A stretch of DNA of 14,829 bases from Oscillospiraceae bacterium (GCA_012513005.1 JAAZCZ010000070.1:1-14829), one strand, 5' to 3'. Positions 1 through 8,231 are shown, counted from the stretch's first letter. A program made the numbers and translations. Notes: generated by a model from the sequence alone, not told the origin.

Positions 1-503
1 AGGCGTTTATCGGAGGTCATGATTTCGCTGACCATATCGATGTTAGTGAGCAGGTCTGAAAGGCTCTTTGCCTTGAAAAGAAGTGCTAAGTAGGTGTATG
101 AGCCGTTTTCTTCCATTGCCCTTACGCGGGATTTAAACATATCATACTGGGCCTTTTCTGCTGCCTTGGCCTTTTCAAGTTCTTCTTCTTTTTGTTTGAT
201 TAATGATGTAAACAGGCCGATTTGCTCGTTAATAAGCTCAATCTCCTGCCTTGCCAGCTCATTTTTGTCGTCGAGTACCTGCTTTTGCTCTAATACTCCC
301 GACTTTTCACTGAGAAGCTGGTTGATGTTCTGCTGCATTTCCGCTCGCTGTGCCGCTACTGCTTCTTTTTGCTTTTGCAGTACATCGATGTCGGCCTTGC
401 TGACTGCCTTGGCAGTTGAACCGAGTACCGAGAGTACCACTGTAACGACCATGAGCAAAGCTAAAAACAGGCAGATTCCTGCTACTACTCTTTTGTTTCT
501 CAA
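1..503 (-). CDS. Secreted coiled-coil protein, N-terminal part of a FtsEX-linked murein hydrolase or hydrolase activator (EnvC/PcsB/CwlO-like), partial
   Basis: The reading frame starts at a TTG (503-501) with the Shine-Dalgarno AGGAGGA 7 nt upstream, and stays open to the window edge (167 codons seen). Residues 1-33 form a signal peptide: basic MRNKRVV, a hydrophobic core, and a likely cleavage after STAKA. From about residue 36 to 140 the protein is rich in K, E, Q and A with heptad character, as in the long coiled coil of EnvC, PcsB and CwlO. After it comes SYTYLALLFKAKSLSDLL, typical of M23-type hydrolase/activator proteins. The catalytic or LytM domain would lie outside the window, so enzyme versus activator cannot be settled. 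It lies 52 nt after ftsX on the same strand. In E. coli, Bacillus and Streptococcus FtsEX controls exactly such a protein, which supports the assignment. A different secreted coiled-coil protein is possible but less likely. Confidence 0.8.
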   Translation of the reverse strand, partial: MRNKRVVAGICLFLALLMVVTVVLSVLGSTAKAVSKADIDVLQKQKEAVAAQRAEMQQNINQLLSEKSGVLEQKQVLDDKNELARQEIELINEQIGLFTSLIKQKEEELEKAKAAEKAQYDMFKSRVRAMEENGSYTYLALLFKAKSLSDLLTNIDMVSEIMTSDKR

Positions 504-510
504 ATTAAAG

Positions 511-517
511 TCCTCCT
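511..517 (-). promoter_or_regulatory. Shine-Dalgarno site that fixes the TTG start of the coiled-coil hydrolase gene
   Basis: AGGAGGA read on the minus strand, 7 nt before TTG 503-501. No in-frame ATG lies between this site and the signal-peptide core, so the TTG is the natural start. Confidence 0.75.
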
Positions 518-555
518 AATGTTAGACTGTAGCTTCGCGCTTAAAACTATTTGTT

Positions 556-1443
556 TTATACCTTGAGATAGTTTCTTATTGCGCTTGAGCCTCCGAAAAT
601 ACCGACAACTATGCCGACTGCTAAAAATGCCAGCAATAGTGGCGTGCTTACCGTGCTAAAGTCTACTACTTTAATAAGACCTGCGCCCGCACTGCCGAGT
701 ATTCTCTGTGTGGCTAGTGAATAAATTCCCCACTCGGCAAACCATGCAAGAAGTCCGCCGAATATGCCCAGCACCAAGCCTTCGACTATGAAGGGGCATC
801 TGATGAATGCGTTTGATGCTCCGACCATTTTCATAATTGCAATCTCTTCTCGCCTTGTGTATGTTGCTAACTTAATTGTGTTAGACATGATGAAGAACGA
901 GACTACTATTAATATGCCGATTAGGATGAATGATACCGCGCTTATTATGTTTCTGGCTGATATAAAGCCCTTTGCGTATTCTAAGTGTGCGTTGACTTTT
1001 GCTATGCCGTCAACTGCTTCTATCTGCTTTTGGGTTTCGCCCATAATGCTTATGTCGCTAAGATGTATAACATACCTGTGTCTGAAGGTCTCGGCATTCA
1101 GCGACTCAAAAAGTCCCTTGTCGTAGTCTGACTGGAAGGCTTCCATTGCTGTTTCTCTGTTAACAAAGACAGCGCCGCTGACATTGGGTATTGAAGAAAT
1201 TATGTCTTTTAGTGCCTCTGCCTCTTCTAATGTGAGAGAGTCGTTTACAAAGGCGACTATTTCATCGTTTTCTTTTTCTAAGCCCTTTATTAAGCTGTCT
1301 ATGTTGACAAGTAAAAGCGAGAAGCTGCCCATTATTATAAGACAGGCTGTTACGATTGTGACCGTTGCAAAGGACATAAGGCTGTGGGAGAAAATTCCCG
1401 CAATTCCGGATTTTATCAGGTAACCTATTCTGTTAAATGTCAT
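556..1443 (-). CDS. ftsX: Cell-division ABC transporter-like permease FtsX
   Basis: FtsX is the membrane half of the FtsEX complex, which transmits ATP hydrolysis by FtsE to an extracellular peptidoglycan hydrolase at the division site. The 295-residue protein has the family layout: a short cytoplasmic N-terminus (MTFNRIGYLIKSG), TM1 about 23-48, a large extracellular loop about 49-165, TM2 about 166-190, TM3 about 216-243 and TM4 about 267-286. The conserved stretch TYTRREEIAIMKMVGAS follows TM2. I chose the ATG at 1443 because the family normally starts this close to TM1; it overlaps the end of ftsE by 11 nt, which suggests translational coupling. An in-frame GTG at 1470 would add nine residues and is the alternative start. 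No strong Shine-Dalgarno site precedes either codon. Family identity is secure. Confidence 0.95.
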   Translation of the reverse strand: MTFNRIGYLIKSGIAGIFSHSLMSFATVTIVTACLIIMGSFSLLLVNIDSLIKGLEKENDEIVAFVNDSLTLEEAEALKDIISSIPNVSGAVFVNRETAMEAFQSDYDKGLFESLNAETFRHRYVIHLSDISIMGETQKQIEAVDGIAKVNAHLEYAKGFISARNIISAVSFILIGILIVVSFFIMSNTIKLATYTRREEIAIMKMVGASNAFIRCPFIVEGLVLGIFGGLLAWFAEWGIYSLATQRILGSAGAGLIKVVDFSTVSTPLLLAFLAVGIVVGIFGGSSAIRNYLKV

Positions 1444-2122
1444 AGCTGTAATACCCGTCCATTCCGTCACAAACTACATTGCCGTTGTCTATTGCAATAA
1501 CTCGCCTTGAAAAAGCATTTACCAGCTCCTTTTCATGCGTTACAACCAGCATTGTTGTGCCGAGCTCATTAATTTTGCCGAGAAGAAGCATTATTTCCAG
1601 ACTTCTGACAGGGTCTAAGTTTCCTGTCGGCTCGTCTGCTATTATCATTCTCGGGCTGTTAACTAAAGCTCTTGCAATTGCGACACGCTGCTGCTCTCCG
1701 CCGGATAATTCCTGCGGAAAACGCTTTTCATAGCCTGTTAATCCGACAAGCTCCAATACATACGGAACTCGCTTTGAGATTGCATCTGTTGATGCACCTA
1801 TTACACGCATTGCAAAGGCAACATTGTCATAGACTGTCATTTTCTCTATTAGTCTGAAGTCCTGGAATATGACGCCTAAGGTCCTGCGCAGATGCGGGAG
1901 CTTACGTCTTTTAATTCTGCGAAGGTCAAATCCGTTGACGGAAATCTCTCCTCGCTCTGCCTTGACTTCGCCTGTGAGCAGTTTTATTATACTTGTTTTT
2001 CCTGAGCCGGATGGACCCACTAAAAATGCAAATTCGCCTTCGTGGATTTCTAAATCTACATCATCGAGTGCCATGGCTCCGCTGGGCTCGTATACAAGCC
2101 GCACGCCGTTCATTTGGATCAT
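1433..2122 (-). CDS. ftsE: Cell-division ATP-binding protein FtsE
   Basis: FtsE is the cytoplasmic ATPase of FtsEX. All ABC motifs are present: Walker A GPSGSGKT at 36-43, Q-loop Q87, signature LSGGEQQR at 139-146, Walker B MIIADEP at 159-165 with catalytic E164, and the switch histidine H196. The length, 229 residues, is usual for the family. The ATG at 2122 follows a GGAGGAA site at good spacing; an in-frame ATG three codons later is possible but less well placed. The stop overlaps the ftsX start. The gene lies 33 nt after the PucR-like regulator with no terminator between them, so the two are probably cotranscribed. ABC ATPases are similar to each other, but the ftsX neighbour makes FtsE the clear choice. 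Confidence 0.96.
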   Translation of the reverse strand: MIQMNGVRLVYEPSGAMALDDVDLEIHEGEFAFLVGPSGSGKTSIIKLLTGEVKAERGEISVNGFDLRRIKRRKLPHLRRTLGVIFQDFRLIEKMTVYDNVAFAMRVIGASTDAISKRVPYVLELVGLTGYEKRFPQELSGGEQQRVAIARALVNSPRMIIADEPTGNLDPVRSLEIMLLLGKINELGTTMLVVTHEKELVNAFSRRVIAIDNGNVVCDGMDGYYSYDI

Positions 2123-2155
2123 TTGCTTCCTCCAAGGAAAATATTAGCTATATAT

Positions 2156-3250
2156 TTAAAGCTTGTTGGGGTTTTGTGATTCTAAGTATTTGTGTACCAT
2201 CATTGCAACCTTGAAAACAATTGCGTGGTCAAATTCACGAAGATCAAGCCCTGTGAGCTTTGTTATTTTTTCCAGTCTGTACACTAGAGTGTTGCGGTGT
2301 ACATAGAGCTTACGGCTTGTCTCTGAGACATTTAGGTTGTTTTCGAAGAATTTGTTAATTGTGTCAATGTTGTCATTATCCAAGGCTTCTATGGGGTTTT
2401 TCTTGAAAACCTCCGATAAGAACATCTCACACATGGTTACGGGTAGCTGGTAGATGAGTCTGCCTATTCCGAGATTCTCGTAGTTGAGGATGGATTTTTC
2501 GTTATTAAAGACCTTGCCGACTTCGATTGCCACCTGTGCCTGCTTGTATCTGTCTGCAAGATCTCTGAGGTGTGCAGCGGGGCTTCCTATACCGATTACA
2601 GTCTTTACTGTGAGCTTTTCTCTGACCGCCTTTTCAATATCCTCGGCGATTTGGACAACCTGCTCCATCTCCTCTTCCTTGGAGATTTCTTTTACTACTA
2701 CTATGTCGGATTCGCTCATTGAAATGACGAAATCACGCTGCCTGTCCGGGAATAAGTCCTGAATAAGCTCAACTGCGGCGACATCGCTGTTATCTATGAG
2801 TCTTATAAGCATCAGCGCTCTCGGAACATCAGTAATAAAGTGCAGCTCTTTTGCCCTAATATAAACATCTCCGGGCAGAATGTTATCTGAAATAATATTC
2901 TTTACAAAGGAAGCCTTGTTGTGCTTCTCCTCGTAATTGATGCGAGCCTCGCCCATCGCAATAGCAGCTAAAATGCACATGCTGCGCGCGATTTCGTCTG
3001 CACCGGAAACAAAAACTGCATAATCAAACCTTGTTCCCTGGCTGCCGAGCAGCTTGTAGGTGCGCAGCTCGGTGTTTATAATTGCATCTTTATTGCTGAT
3101 TACAGAGGGCTCAAGATCCTCAAGGTGCGTGCCGATTAATGAAAGCTCACTGCACGCAATGACATAGCTCTGCTCGTCTACTACTCCGATTATTCTGTCC
3201 GTCGCCTCTTTCATACGAACGATGACGCTCTGGAACACCCTACTGGACAT
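2156..3250 (-). CDS. PucR/CdaR-family transcriptional regulator
   Basis: A 364-residue cytoplasmic DNA-binding protein when started at the ATG at 3250, which follows a GGGGGAAAG site; the frame stays open further upstream to 3349, but that extension lies in the leader and has no ribosome site. The N-terminal part (about 1-107) resembles a ligand-sensing domain. A degenerate GGDEF-like domain covers about 142-252, with TVIGIGSPAAHLRDLADRY and the following AQVAIEVGK helix typical of CdaR/PucR proteins. The C-terminal HTH (about 292-357) contains NLNVSETSRKLYVHRNTLVYRLEKI, read here in two parts: NLNVSETSRKLYVHRN and TLVYRLEKI, the family hallmark. E. coli CdaR senses sugar diacids and Bacillus PucR purine breakdown, but the ligand here is unknown. 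It heads an apparent operon with ftsE, ftsX and a hydrolase-like gene, so it may control itself and that operon; this is inference. Confidence 0.88.
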   Translation of the reverse strand: MSSRVFQSVIVRMKEATDRIIGVVDEQSYVIACSELSLIGTHLEDLEPSVISNKDAIINTELRTYKLLGSQGTRFDYAVFVSGADEIARSMCILAAIAMGEARINYEEKHNKASFVKNIISDNILPGDVYIRAKELHFITDVPRALMLIRLIDNSDVAAVELIQDLFPDRQRDFVISMSESDIVVVKEISKEEEMEQVVQIAEDIEKAVREKLTVKTVIGIGSPAAHLRDLADRYKQAQVAIEVGKVFNNEKSILNYENLGIGRLIYQLPVTMCEMFLSEVFKKNPIEALDNDNIDTINKFFENNLNVSETSRKLYVHRNTLVYRLEKITKLTGLDLREFDHAIVFKVAMMVHKYLESQNPNKL

Positions 3251-3263
3251 TAAACTTTCCCCC

Positions 3264-3303
3264 GCAATAAATCCGTTATTGCAATTGCCGTACTCCGGCG
3301 GCA
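3264..3303 (-). promoter_or_regulatory. Two small hairpins in the leader of the PucR-like regulator gene
   Basis: Reading the minus strand towards the gene, a first stem TGCCG/CGGCA (8-nt loop, 3286-3303) is followed three bases later by a perfect 7-bp stem GCAATAA/TTATTGC with a 5-nt loop (3264-3282). The second stem ends directly at the G-rich ribosome site of the regulator gene, so folding could limit translation. There is no U-tract, so it is not an intrinsic terminator. A function is inferred only from position. Confidence 0.4.
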
Positions 3304-3376
3304 CCTTTGTAGCATTTTGCCGATGCCTTTGGTAAAAATACACAATCACAAATGGTTTTTTTCTTAATCAACGCTG

Positions 3377-3405
3377 ATATTACTACATTTTGACATTTTT
3401 TACAA
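3377..3405 (-). promoter_or_regulatory. Sigma-A type promoter for the PucR-like regulator - ftsEX operon
   Basis: A -35 box TTGTAA and a -10 box TAATAT are separated by 17 bp on the minus strand. Transcription would start near 3370 and give a leader of about 120 nt containing two hairpins. The rest of 3406-3468 is AT-rich with no other structure that I can see. Confidence 0.6.
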
Positions 3406-3468
3406 GCTAATTTTATGTACTTTCTGTTAATTGATTAAAGAAAACCGTCGTAATGTATAATTTTAGGG

Positions 3469-4188
3469 TCAATTATTGTTTAATTTGCCCAGTATTTTCG
3501 CGATTTCTGCTTCGGTCATTTCTCTGAAACCACCACAGCATATTGTTTGGTCAAGATTACAAATTCCTATTCGAATTCTGCGAAGTTCTATAACTTTTTT
3601 GCCTCTGGCAGCCAACATTCTTCTTACCTGATGATACTTTCCCTCCGTTACCGTAACTTCGCATTTGTTATTATCTAGAATTTTTAGCCCTGCGGGTTTG
3701 CATATCGTACCGTCTTTTAGCAGCACCCCGGCTTCAAAGGCGTCTATGTCACTTTGTGTAACTTTTATATCTGTATCGGCGATGTAGCACTTTTCTATAT
3801 TCGACTTTGGAGAAATTACCTTGTGTGCAAAGTCTCCGTCGTTTGTGAGTAGCAGCATGCCGCTTGTTTCCTTATCTAATCTGCCCACCGGCAGAACACC
3901 TATTTTTACAAGCTCACGTGGAAGCAGGTCAAGCACAGTTTTGTGCTTAGTATCGTGCGCAGCGCAAATATAGCCCTTTGGCTTATCCATTATTAAATAT
4001 CTAAATTTTTCCGTACGCAAAACTTCATTATCCACAGAAATTACGTCCGTTTCTGCAAACACTTTTTGCTCAGGGCTGATTGCGACTTCGCCGTTTACTA
4101 ATACCCTGCCGTTTTTAGTTGCCGTCTTGGCTTCTTTTCTAGAATATTTGCCGCTGTCTGAAATTGCTTTATCTAATCTTATTTTCAT
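3469..4188 (-). CDS. rsuA: 16S rRNA pseudouridine synthase, RsuA family
   Basis: This 239-residue enzyme should convert a uridine of 16S rRNA (position 516 in E. coli) to pseudouridine during small-subunit assembly. An S4 RNA-binding domain lies at about 1-60 (MKIRLDKAISDSGKYSRKEA). The catalytic domain carries GRLDKETSG at 102-110 with the nucleophile D105, and EGKYHQVRRM at 182-191, both typical of the RsuA/RluB/RluE/RluF branch. The short length favours RsuA over the large-subunit enzymes. The start is ATG 4188, preceded only by a weak AGG. I see no clear promoter: 4189-4298 is AT-rich, and the gene lies downstream of the tuf terminator. No terminator is evident after the stop. Exact uridine target is inferred from the family. 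Confidence 0.88.
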   Translation of the reverse strand: MKIRLDKAISDSGKYSRKEAKTATKNGRVLVNGEVAISPEQKVFAETDVISVDNEVLRTEKFRYLIMDKPKGYICAAHDTKHKTVLDLLPRELVKIGVLPVGRLDKETSGMLLLTNDGDFAHKVISPKSNIEKCYIADTDIKVTQSDIDAFEAGVLLKDGTICKPAGLKILDNNKCEVTVTEGKYHQVRRMLAARGKKVIELRRIRIGICNLDQTICCGGFREMTEAEIAKILGKLNNN

Positions 4189-4298
4189 AATACCTATTTT
4201 AGTTAACGCAAAACATGCCCGCTTTATCGCATTTTTATGTCTTTACAGTAGTAAAAAAGCAGCTTTAATTTTGCAAAATTTTGTTTATTAATACTAAA

Positions 4299-4321
4299 CC
4301 CCTCGGTATAAAACCGAGGGG
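4299..4321 (-). terminator. Intrinsic terminator of the str operon (after tuf)
   Basis: A perfect 9-bp stem CCCCTCGGT/ACCGAGGGG with a 5-nt loop starts 19 nt after the tuf stop. On the minus strand it is followed by TTTAGTATT, an imperfect U-rich tail. It separates the str operon from rsuA. Confidence 0.85.
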
Positions 4322-4340
4322 CAAGTATTATAATCAGTGA

Positions 4341-5546
4341 TTACTCGTTAATTCCGATAACAACACCGGAACCGACTGTGCGGCCACCCTCACGGATAGC
4401 GAAACGCAGACCGGGCTCGATTGCGATCGGGGTGATGAGCTCAACATCCATCTCCAGGTTGTCGCCGGGGAGGCACATCTCGACACCTTCGGGAAGGCTT
4501 ATAACGCCTGTAACGTCGGTTGTACGGAAGTAGAACTGGGGACGATAGTTGTTGAAGAAGGGGGTGTGACGGCCGCCCTCATCCTTGGACAGAACGTAGA
4601 CCTGACCTCTGAACTTGGTGTAGGGATTGATGCTCTTGGGAGCTGCCAATACCTGACCGCGCTCGACGTCTGTCTTTGCTATGCCGCGGAGAAGTGTGCC
4701 GACGTTGTCGCCTGCTTCTGCATACTCAAGTGTCTTGTGGAACATCTCTGTACCTGTGACAACTGTTTCCTGTGTGTCTTTGATTCCGACAATAGCAACC
4801 TTGTCGCCGACCTTAACGCGTCCACGCTCGACACGGCCTGTTGTGACTGTGCCACGGCCTGTGATTGTGAAAACGTCTTCGATGGGCATAAGGAAAGGAA
4901 GGTCGGACTTGCGCTCGGGTGTCTCTATCCACTCGTCAACAGCGTTCATGAGCTCCCAAATCTTTGCATAGACGGGTGCTTCGGGGTCTGTCTCTTCGGA
5001 AGAGAGAGCCTGAAGTGCGCTACCGGCAATGATGGGTGTATCGTCGCCGGGGAAGTCATACTTGGAGAGAAGCTCACGGACTTCCATCTCAACGAGCTCA
5101 AGAAGCTCGGGGTCGTCAACCTGGTCGACCTTGTTAAGGAAAACAACTATGAAAGGAACGTTGACCTGACGGGCAAGCAGAAGGTGCTCACGGGTCTGGG
5201 CCATCGGGCCGTCTGTTGCTGCGATAACGAGGATTGCGCCGTCCATCTGGGCTGCGCCTGTGATCATGTTTTTGATATAGTCAGCGTGTCCCGGGCAGTC
5301 AACGTGTGCATAGTGACGGGCTGCTGTCTGGTACTCAACGTGAGAGGTGTTGATTGTAATACCGCGCTCACGCTCTTCGGGAGCCTTGTCGATCTGATCG
5401 TACGCAGTGAATGCTGCATCGCTCTCGGCGCCGAGGTTGAGAACCTTGGTGATTGCTGCTGTAAGGGTTGTCTTACCGTGGTCGATGTGACCGATTGTTC
5501 CGATGTTGACGTGGGGCTTTGTGCGGTTAAACATTTGCTTTGCCAT
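4341..5546 (-). CDS. tuf: Translation elongation factor Tu
   Basis: EF-Tu delivers aminoacyl-tRNA to the ribosome as a GTP complex. The 401-residue protein has all G-domain motifs: GHIDHGKT at 19-26, RGIT at 61-64, DCPGH at 83-87, NKVD at 138-141 and SAL at 176-178, followed by the two beta-barrel domains and the C-terminal LRFAIREGGRTVGSGVV. The ATG at 5546 follows a strong AGGAGGAT site. It is the last gene of rpsL-rpsG-fusA-tuf, 46 nt after fusA, and is followed by a strong terminator. Several G-domain positions differ from E. coli (for example HID for HVD and LLLARQV for ILLGRQV), but such changes are common in Gram-positive bacteria and give no basis to predict elfamycin resistance. Confidence 0.99.
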   Translation of the reverse strand: MAKQMFNRTKPHVNIGTIGHIDHGKTTLTAAITKVLNLGAESDAAFTAYDQIDKAPEERERGITINTSHVEYQTAARHYAHVDCPGHADYIKNMITGAAQMDGAILVIAATDGPMAQTREHLLLARQVNVPFIVVFLNKVDQVDDPELLELVEMEVRELLSKYDFPGDDTPIIAGSALQALSSEETDPEAPVYAKIWELMNAVDEWIETPERKSDLPFLMPIEDVFTITGRGTVTTGRVERGRVKVGDKVAIVGIKDTQETVVTGTEMFHKTLEYAEAGDNVGTLLRGIAKTDVERGQVLAAPKSINPYTKFRGQVYVLSKDEGGRHTPFFNNYRPQFYFRTTDVTGVISLPEGVEMCLPGDNLEMDVELITPIAIEPGLRFAIREGGRTVGSGVVIGINE

Positions 5547-5592
5547 TTTCTAATCCTCCTAAAATAAGGTTTTATATTTAATGATTATATGT

Positions 5593-7674
5593 TTAGAGAC
5601 CTGCGCCTCTAATTGGTATTAAGCTCTCTCTGAGGTTTTTCGGAAGCTCGACATAGTGCGAGGGTTCCATACTAAAGGTTGCCCTGCCTTGAGTCTTGCT
5701 TCTTAGGTCTGTTGCGTAGCCGAACATTGTTGACAGTGGAACATCTGCGTTTATTAAAACTGTTCCTGTTCTGATGTCGGTTGAGGTGATTTGCCCTCTT
5801 CTGGAGTTTAAATCGCCTATAACATCACCCATAAAGTTTTCGGGTGCTGTAACCTTGACACTCATAATCGGCTCTAAAACAGTCGGTTTTGCTTTCTGCA
5901 TTGCTTCTTTAAATGCCATGCTTCCGCAAATTTTAAATGCCAGCTCTGATGAGTCTACTTCGTGGAATGCACCGTCTACAACAGTTGCCTTTATATCGAC
6001 AACAGGATAGCCGGCGGCGATTCCTGCAAGCATTGCGCCCTGAATTCCTTGGTCTATGCTGCCGATGTATTCCTTGGGAATAGCACCGCCCGTGACCTTG
6101 TTGACAAACTCATAGCCTTTGCCTGATTCGTTGGGCTCGATGACGAGCTTAACCTGAGCAAATTGGCCACGGCCGCCGGACTGGCGGGAGTATCTGGTGT
6201 CGGCTGTGGCTTCTGCAGTAATTGTTTCCTTGTATGAAACCTGCGGTTTGCCGACATTTGCCTCTACCTTAAACTCACGGAGGAGTCTGTCTACGATGAT
6301 TTCAAGGTGCAGTTCGCCCATTCCTGCAATAATTGTCTGACCGGAATCTTCATCTGTCCATGTTTTGAAGGTTGGGTCTTCCTCTGCAAGCTTTACGAAA
6401 GCAAGGCTCATTTTTTCTTGTCCTGCCTTGGTCTTGGGCTCTATTGCGACTCTTATTACCGGGTCGGGAAACTCCATTGACTCTAAGACTATTCTGTTTT
6501 TTTCGTCACAGAGTGTGTCTCCCGTTGTTGTGTTTTTAAGTCCCACTGCAGCTGCGATTTCGCCGGCGCTGACACAGTCTATGTCTTCGCGGTGATTTGC
6601 GTGCATCAGCATTATTCTGCCGAAGCGTTCACGCTGATCTCGGGCTGCATTTATTGCCGTTTCGCCTGCTTTTATTTTTCCTGAGTAAACTCTGAAAAAT
6701 GCAAGCTTTCCGACAAACGGGTCTGTCATAATTTTGAATGCTAAAGCTGAAAAAGGCTCGTTTTCGTCTGCGTTTCTGACTTCAGCCTCACCGGTTTTGG
6801 GGTTTATTCCCTCAACAGGCGGGATGTCCAGCGGAGACGGCATAAAATCTACAATTGCATCGAGCAGCTTCTGAACACCCTTGTTTTTATAGGATGTGCC
6901 GCAGACTACCGGAATCATTTTGACTGCTACGGTTGCCTTGCGAATTGCTGCTGTCAGCTTGTCAATAGGAACCTCTTCACCCTCAAGATAGAGCTCCATG
7001 ATTTCATCATCGAAATCGGAAACTGCTTCTAAGAGCTTCTGGCGGTATTCCTCTGCCAAATCTCTCATGTTCTCGGGGATTTCTTCTACGACCATGTCTT
7101 TTCCGAGATCATCGTAGTAAACATCGGCTTTCATTTCGACAAGATCTATAATCCCGCGGAAATCTGCCTCTGCACCTATCGGAAGCTGAATCGGAACTGC
7201 GTTTGCCTTTAGCCTGTCGTAAACCATGTCCAATACGTTGTAGAAATCCGCACCCATTATGTCCATTTTATTCACATAAATCATGCGGGGTACATTGTAG
7301 TGGTCGGCTTGTCTCCAAACCGTTTCTGACTGAGGCTCGACTCCGCCCTTTGCGCAAAGCACCGTGACACAGCCGTCTAACACGCGCAGACTACGCTCTA
7401 CCTCGGCTGTAAAGTCAACGTGTCCCGGGGTGTCTATGATGTTGATGCGGCTACCTTTCCAGTGACAGGTTGTAGCGGCAGAGGTTATTGTTATACCTCT
7501 TTCCTGCTCCTGTACCATCCAGTCCATTGTCGCATTGCCGTCATGAACTTCTCCGAGCTTGTAGTTGACTCCGGTGTAGAACAGTATTCTCTCTGTAGTT
7601 GTTGTTTTTCCGGCGTCTATATGTGCCATGATGCCGATGTTTCTAATGCTGTCTAAGGAAAAATCTCTGGGCAT
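5593..7674 (-). CDS. fusA: Translation elongation factor G
   Basis: EF-G is the GTPase that drives translocation of tRNAs and mRNA on the ribosome and, with ribosome recycling factor, splits post-termination ribosomes. The 693-residue length matches bacterial EF-G. Motifs are AHIDAGKTT at 17-25, ERGIT at 58-62, DTPGH at 81-85, NKMD at 135-138 and the G5 element CGTSYKNKGVQ. The later domains are complete, including GGRGQFAQV in domain IV and the C-terminal GYATDLRSKTQGRATF. The ATG at 7674 follows an AGGAGC site 18 nt after the rpsG stop, so it is in the str operon. It matches the canonical housekeeping EF-G; nothing suggests a tetracycline-resistance paralogue. Confidence 0.99.
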   Translation of the reverse strand: MPRDFSLDSIRNIGIMAHIDAGKTTTTERILFYTGVNYKLGEVHDGNATMDWMVQEQERGITITSAATTCHWKGSRINIIDTPGHVDFTAEVERSLRVLDGCVTVLCAKGGVEPQSETVWRQADHYNVPRMIYVNKMDIMGADFYNVLDMVYDRLKANAVPIQLPIGAEADFRGIIDLVEMKADVYYDDLGKDMVVEEIPENMRDLAEEYRQKLLEAVSDFDDEIMELYLEGEEVPIDKLTAAIRKATVAVKMIPVVCGTSYKNKGVQKLLDAIVDFMPSPLDIPPVEGINPKTGEAEVRNADENEPFSALAFKIMTDPFVGKLAFFRVYSGKIKAGETAINAARDQRERFGRIMLMHANHREDIDCVSAGEIAAAVGLKNTTTGDTLCDEKNRIVLESMEFPDPVIRVAIEPKTKAGQEKMSLAFVKLAEEDPTFKTWTDEDSGQTIIAGMGELHLEIIVDRLLREFKVEANVGKPQVSYKETITAEATADTRYSRQSGGRGQFAQVKLVIEPNESGKGYEFVNKVTGGAIPKEYIGSIDQGIQGAMLAGIAAGYPVVDIKATVVDGAFHEVDSSELAFKICGSMAFKEAMQKAKPTVLEPIMSVKVTAPENFMGDVIGDLNSRRGQITSTDIRTGTVLINADVPLSTMFGYATDLRSKTQGRATFSMEPSHYVELPKNLRESLIPIRGAGL

Positions 7675-7692
7675 ATGTAGCTCCTAATAATC

Positions 7693-8163
7693 TTACCACC
7701 TAAAGTGTGCGAATGCCTTGTTGGATTCGGCCATCTTGTGGGTATCCTCGCGCTTCTTAACTGCTGAGCCGAGGTTGTTGCTTGCGTCTGTGATTTCGCC
7801 GGCAAGACGCTCTTTCATTGTCTTCTCGCCGCGCTTTCTTGCGTAGCTTGTGAGCCAGCGAAGTCCGAGTGTCTGACGACGCTCAGGTCTTACTTCGATG
7901 GGTACCTGGTAGGTTGCACCACCGACACGGCGGGCCTTTACCTCGAGACTGGGCATGATGTTATTCATTGCTTCAGTGAAAGCCTCGAGAGGCTCTTTGC
8001 CGCTTTTTTCTTTTACTATATCGAATGCGTCGTATACAACTTTCTGTGCGACGCCCTTCTTGCCGTCCAACATAATGCTGTTAATAAGCTTTGTTACCAG
8101 CACGCTGTTATATATAGGATCCGGCAATATTTCTCTTTTGGGGACGTTACCTCTTCTGGGCAC
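7693..8163 (-). CDS. rpsG: Small-subunit ribosomal protein S7
   Basis: S7 binds the 3' major domain of 16S rRNA and starts assembly of the 30S head. From the GTG at 8163 the product is 156 residues, the usual bacterial length, and begins (M)PRRGNVPKREILP as in other S7 proteins. The conserved RPERRQTLGLRWL and the C-terminal MAESNKAFAHFRW are intact. An upstream in-frame ATG at 8184 would add seven residues (MMKEGSI), but these codons are the ribosome binding site itself (AAGGAGGG, 8171-8178), so the GTG is the true start. It is the second gene of the str operon, 122 nt after rpsL and 18 nt before fusA. In E. coli S7 represses its own operon from this intergenic position; here a stem at 8232-8271 could play such a part. 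Confidence 0.98.
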   Translation of the reverse strand: MPRRGNVPKREILPDPIYNSVLVTKLINSIMLDGKKGVAQKVVYDAFDIVKEKSGKEPLEAFTEAMNNIMPSLEVKARRVGGATYQVPIEVRPERRQTLGLRWLTSYARKRGEKTMKERLAGEITDASNNLGSAVKKREDTHKMAESNKAFAHFRW

Positions 8164-8170
8164 TATACTT

Positions 8171-8178
8171 CCCTCCTT
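8171..8178 (-). promoter_or_regulatory. Shine-Dalgarno site that fixes the GTG start of rpsG
   Basis: AAGGAGGG on the minus strand, 7 nt before GTG 8163-8161. It lies inside the longer open frame that begins at 8184, which rules out that start. Confidence 0.85.
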
Positions 8179-8231
8179 CATCAAAAAATGATTTCATCGG
8201 TACTCGGGCTACAAATATGCATCCCGTCTGC

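Noticed and set aside
4341..5546. EF-Tu substitutions (HID in the first GTP motif, LLLARQV) as possible elfamycin resistance
   Set aside because: These variants are common in Gram-positive EF-Tu and the A375-equivalent in RFAIREGG is unchanged; no resistance can be argued.
4566..5567. A 333-codon open frame on the plus strand, rich in cysteine, opposite tuf
   Set aside because: It lies entirely antisense to EF-Tu, has no ribosome site, and its composition follows from the biased codons of tuf on the other strand.
5547..5592. TATAAT-like sequence between fusA and tuf as a separate tuf promoter
   Set aside because: The hexamer 17 bp upstream (TTAGAG) matches the -35 consensus poorly, so I do not claim a promoter.
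5593..5612. Small inverted repeat TTAGAG/CTCTAA at the fusA stop codon
   Set aside because: The 6-bp AT-rich stem with an 8-nt loop is too weak and too ordinary to call an attenuator or processing site.
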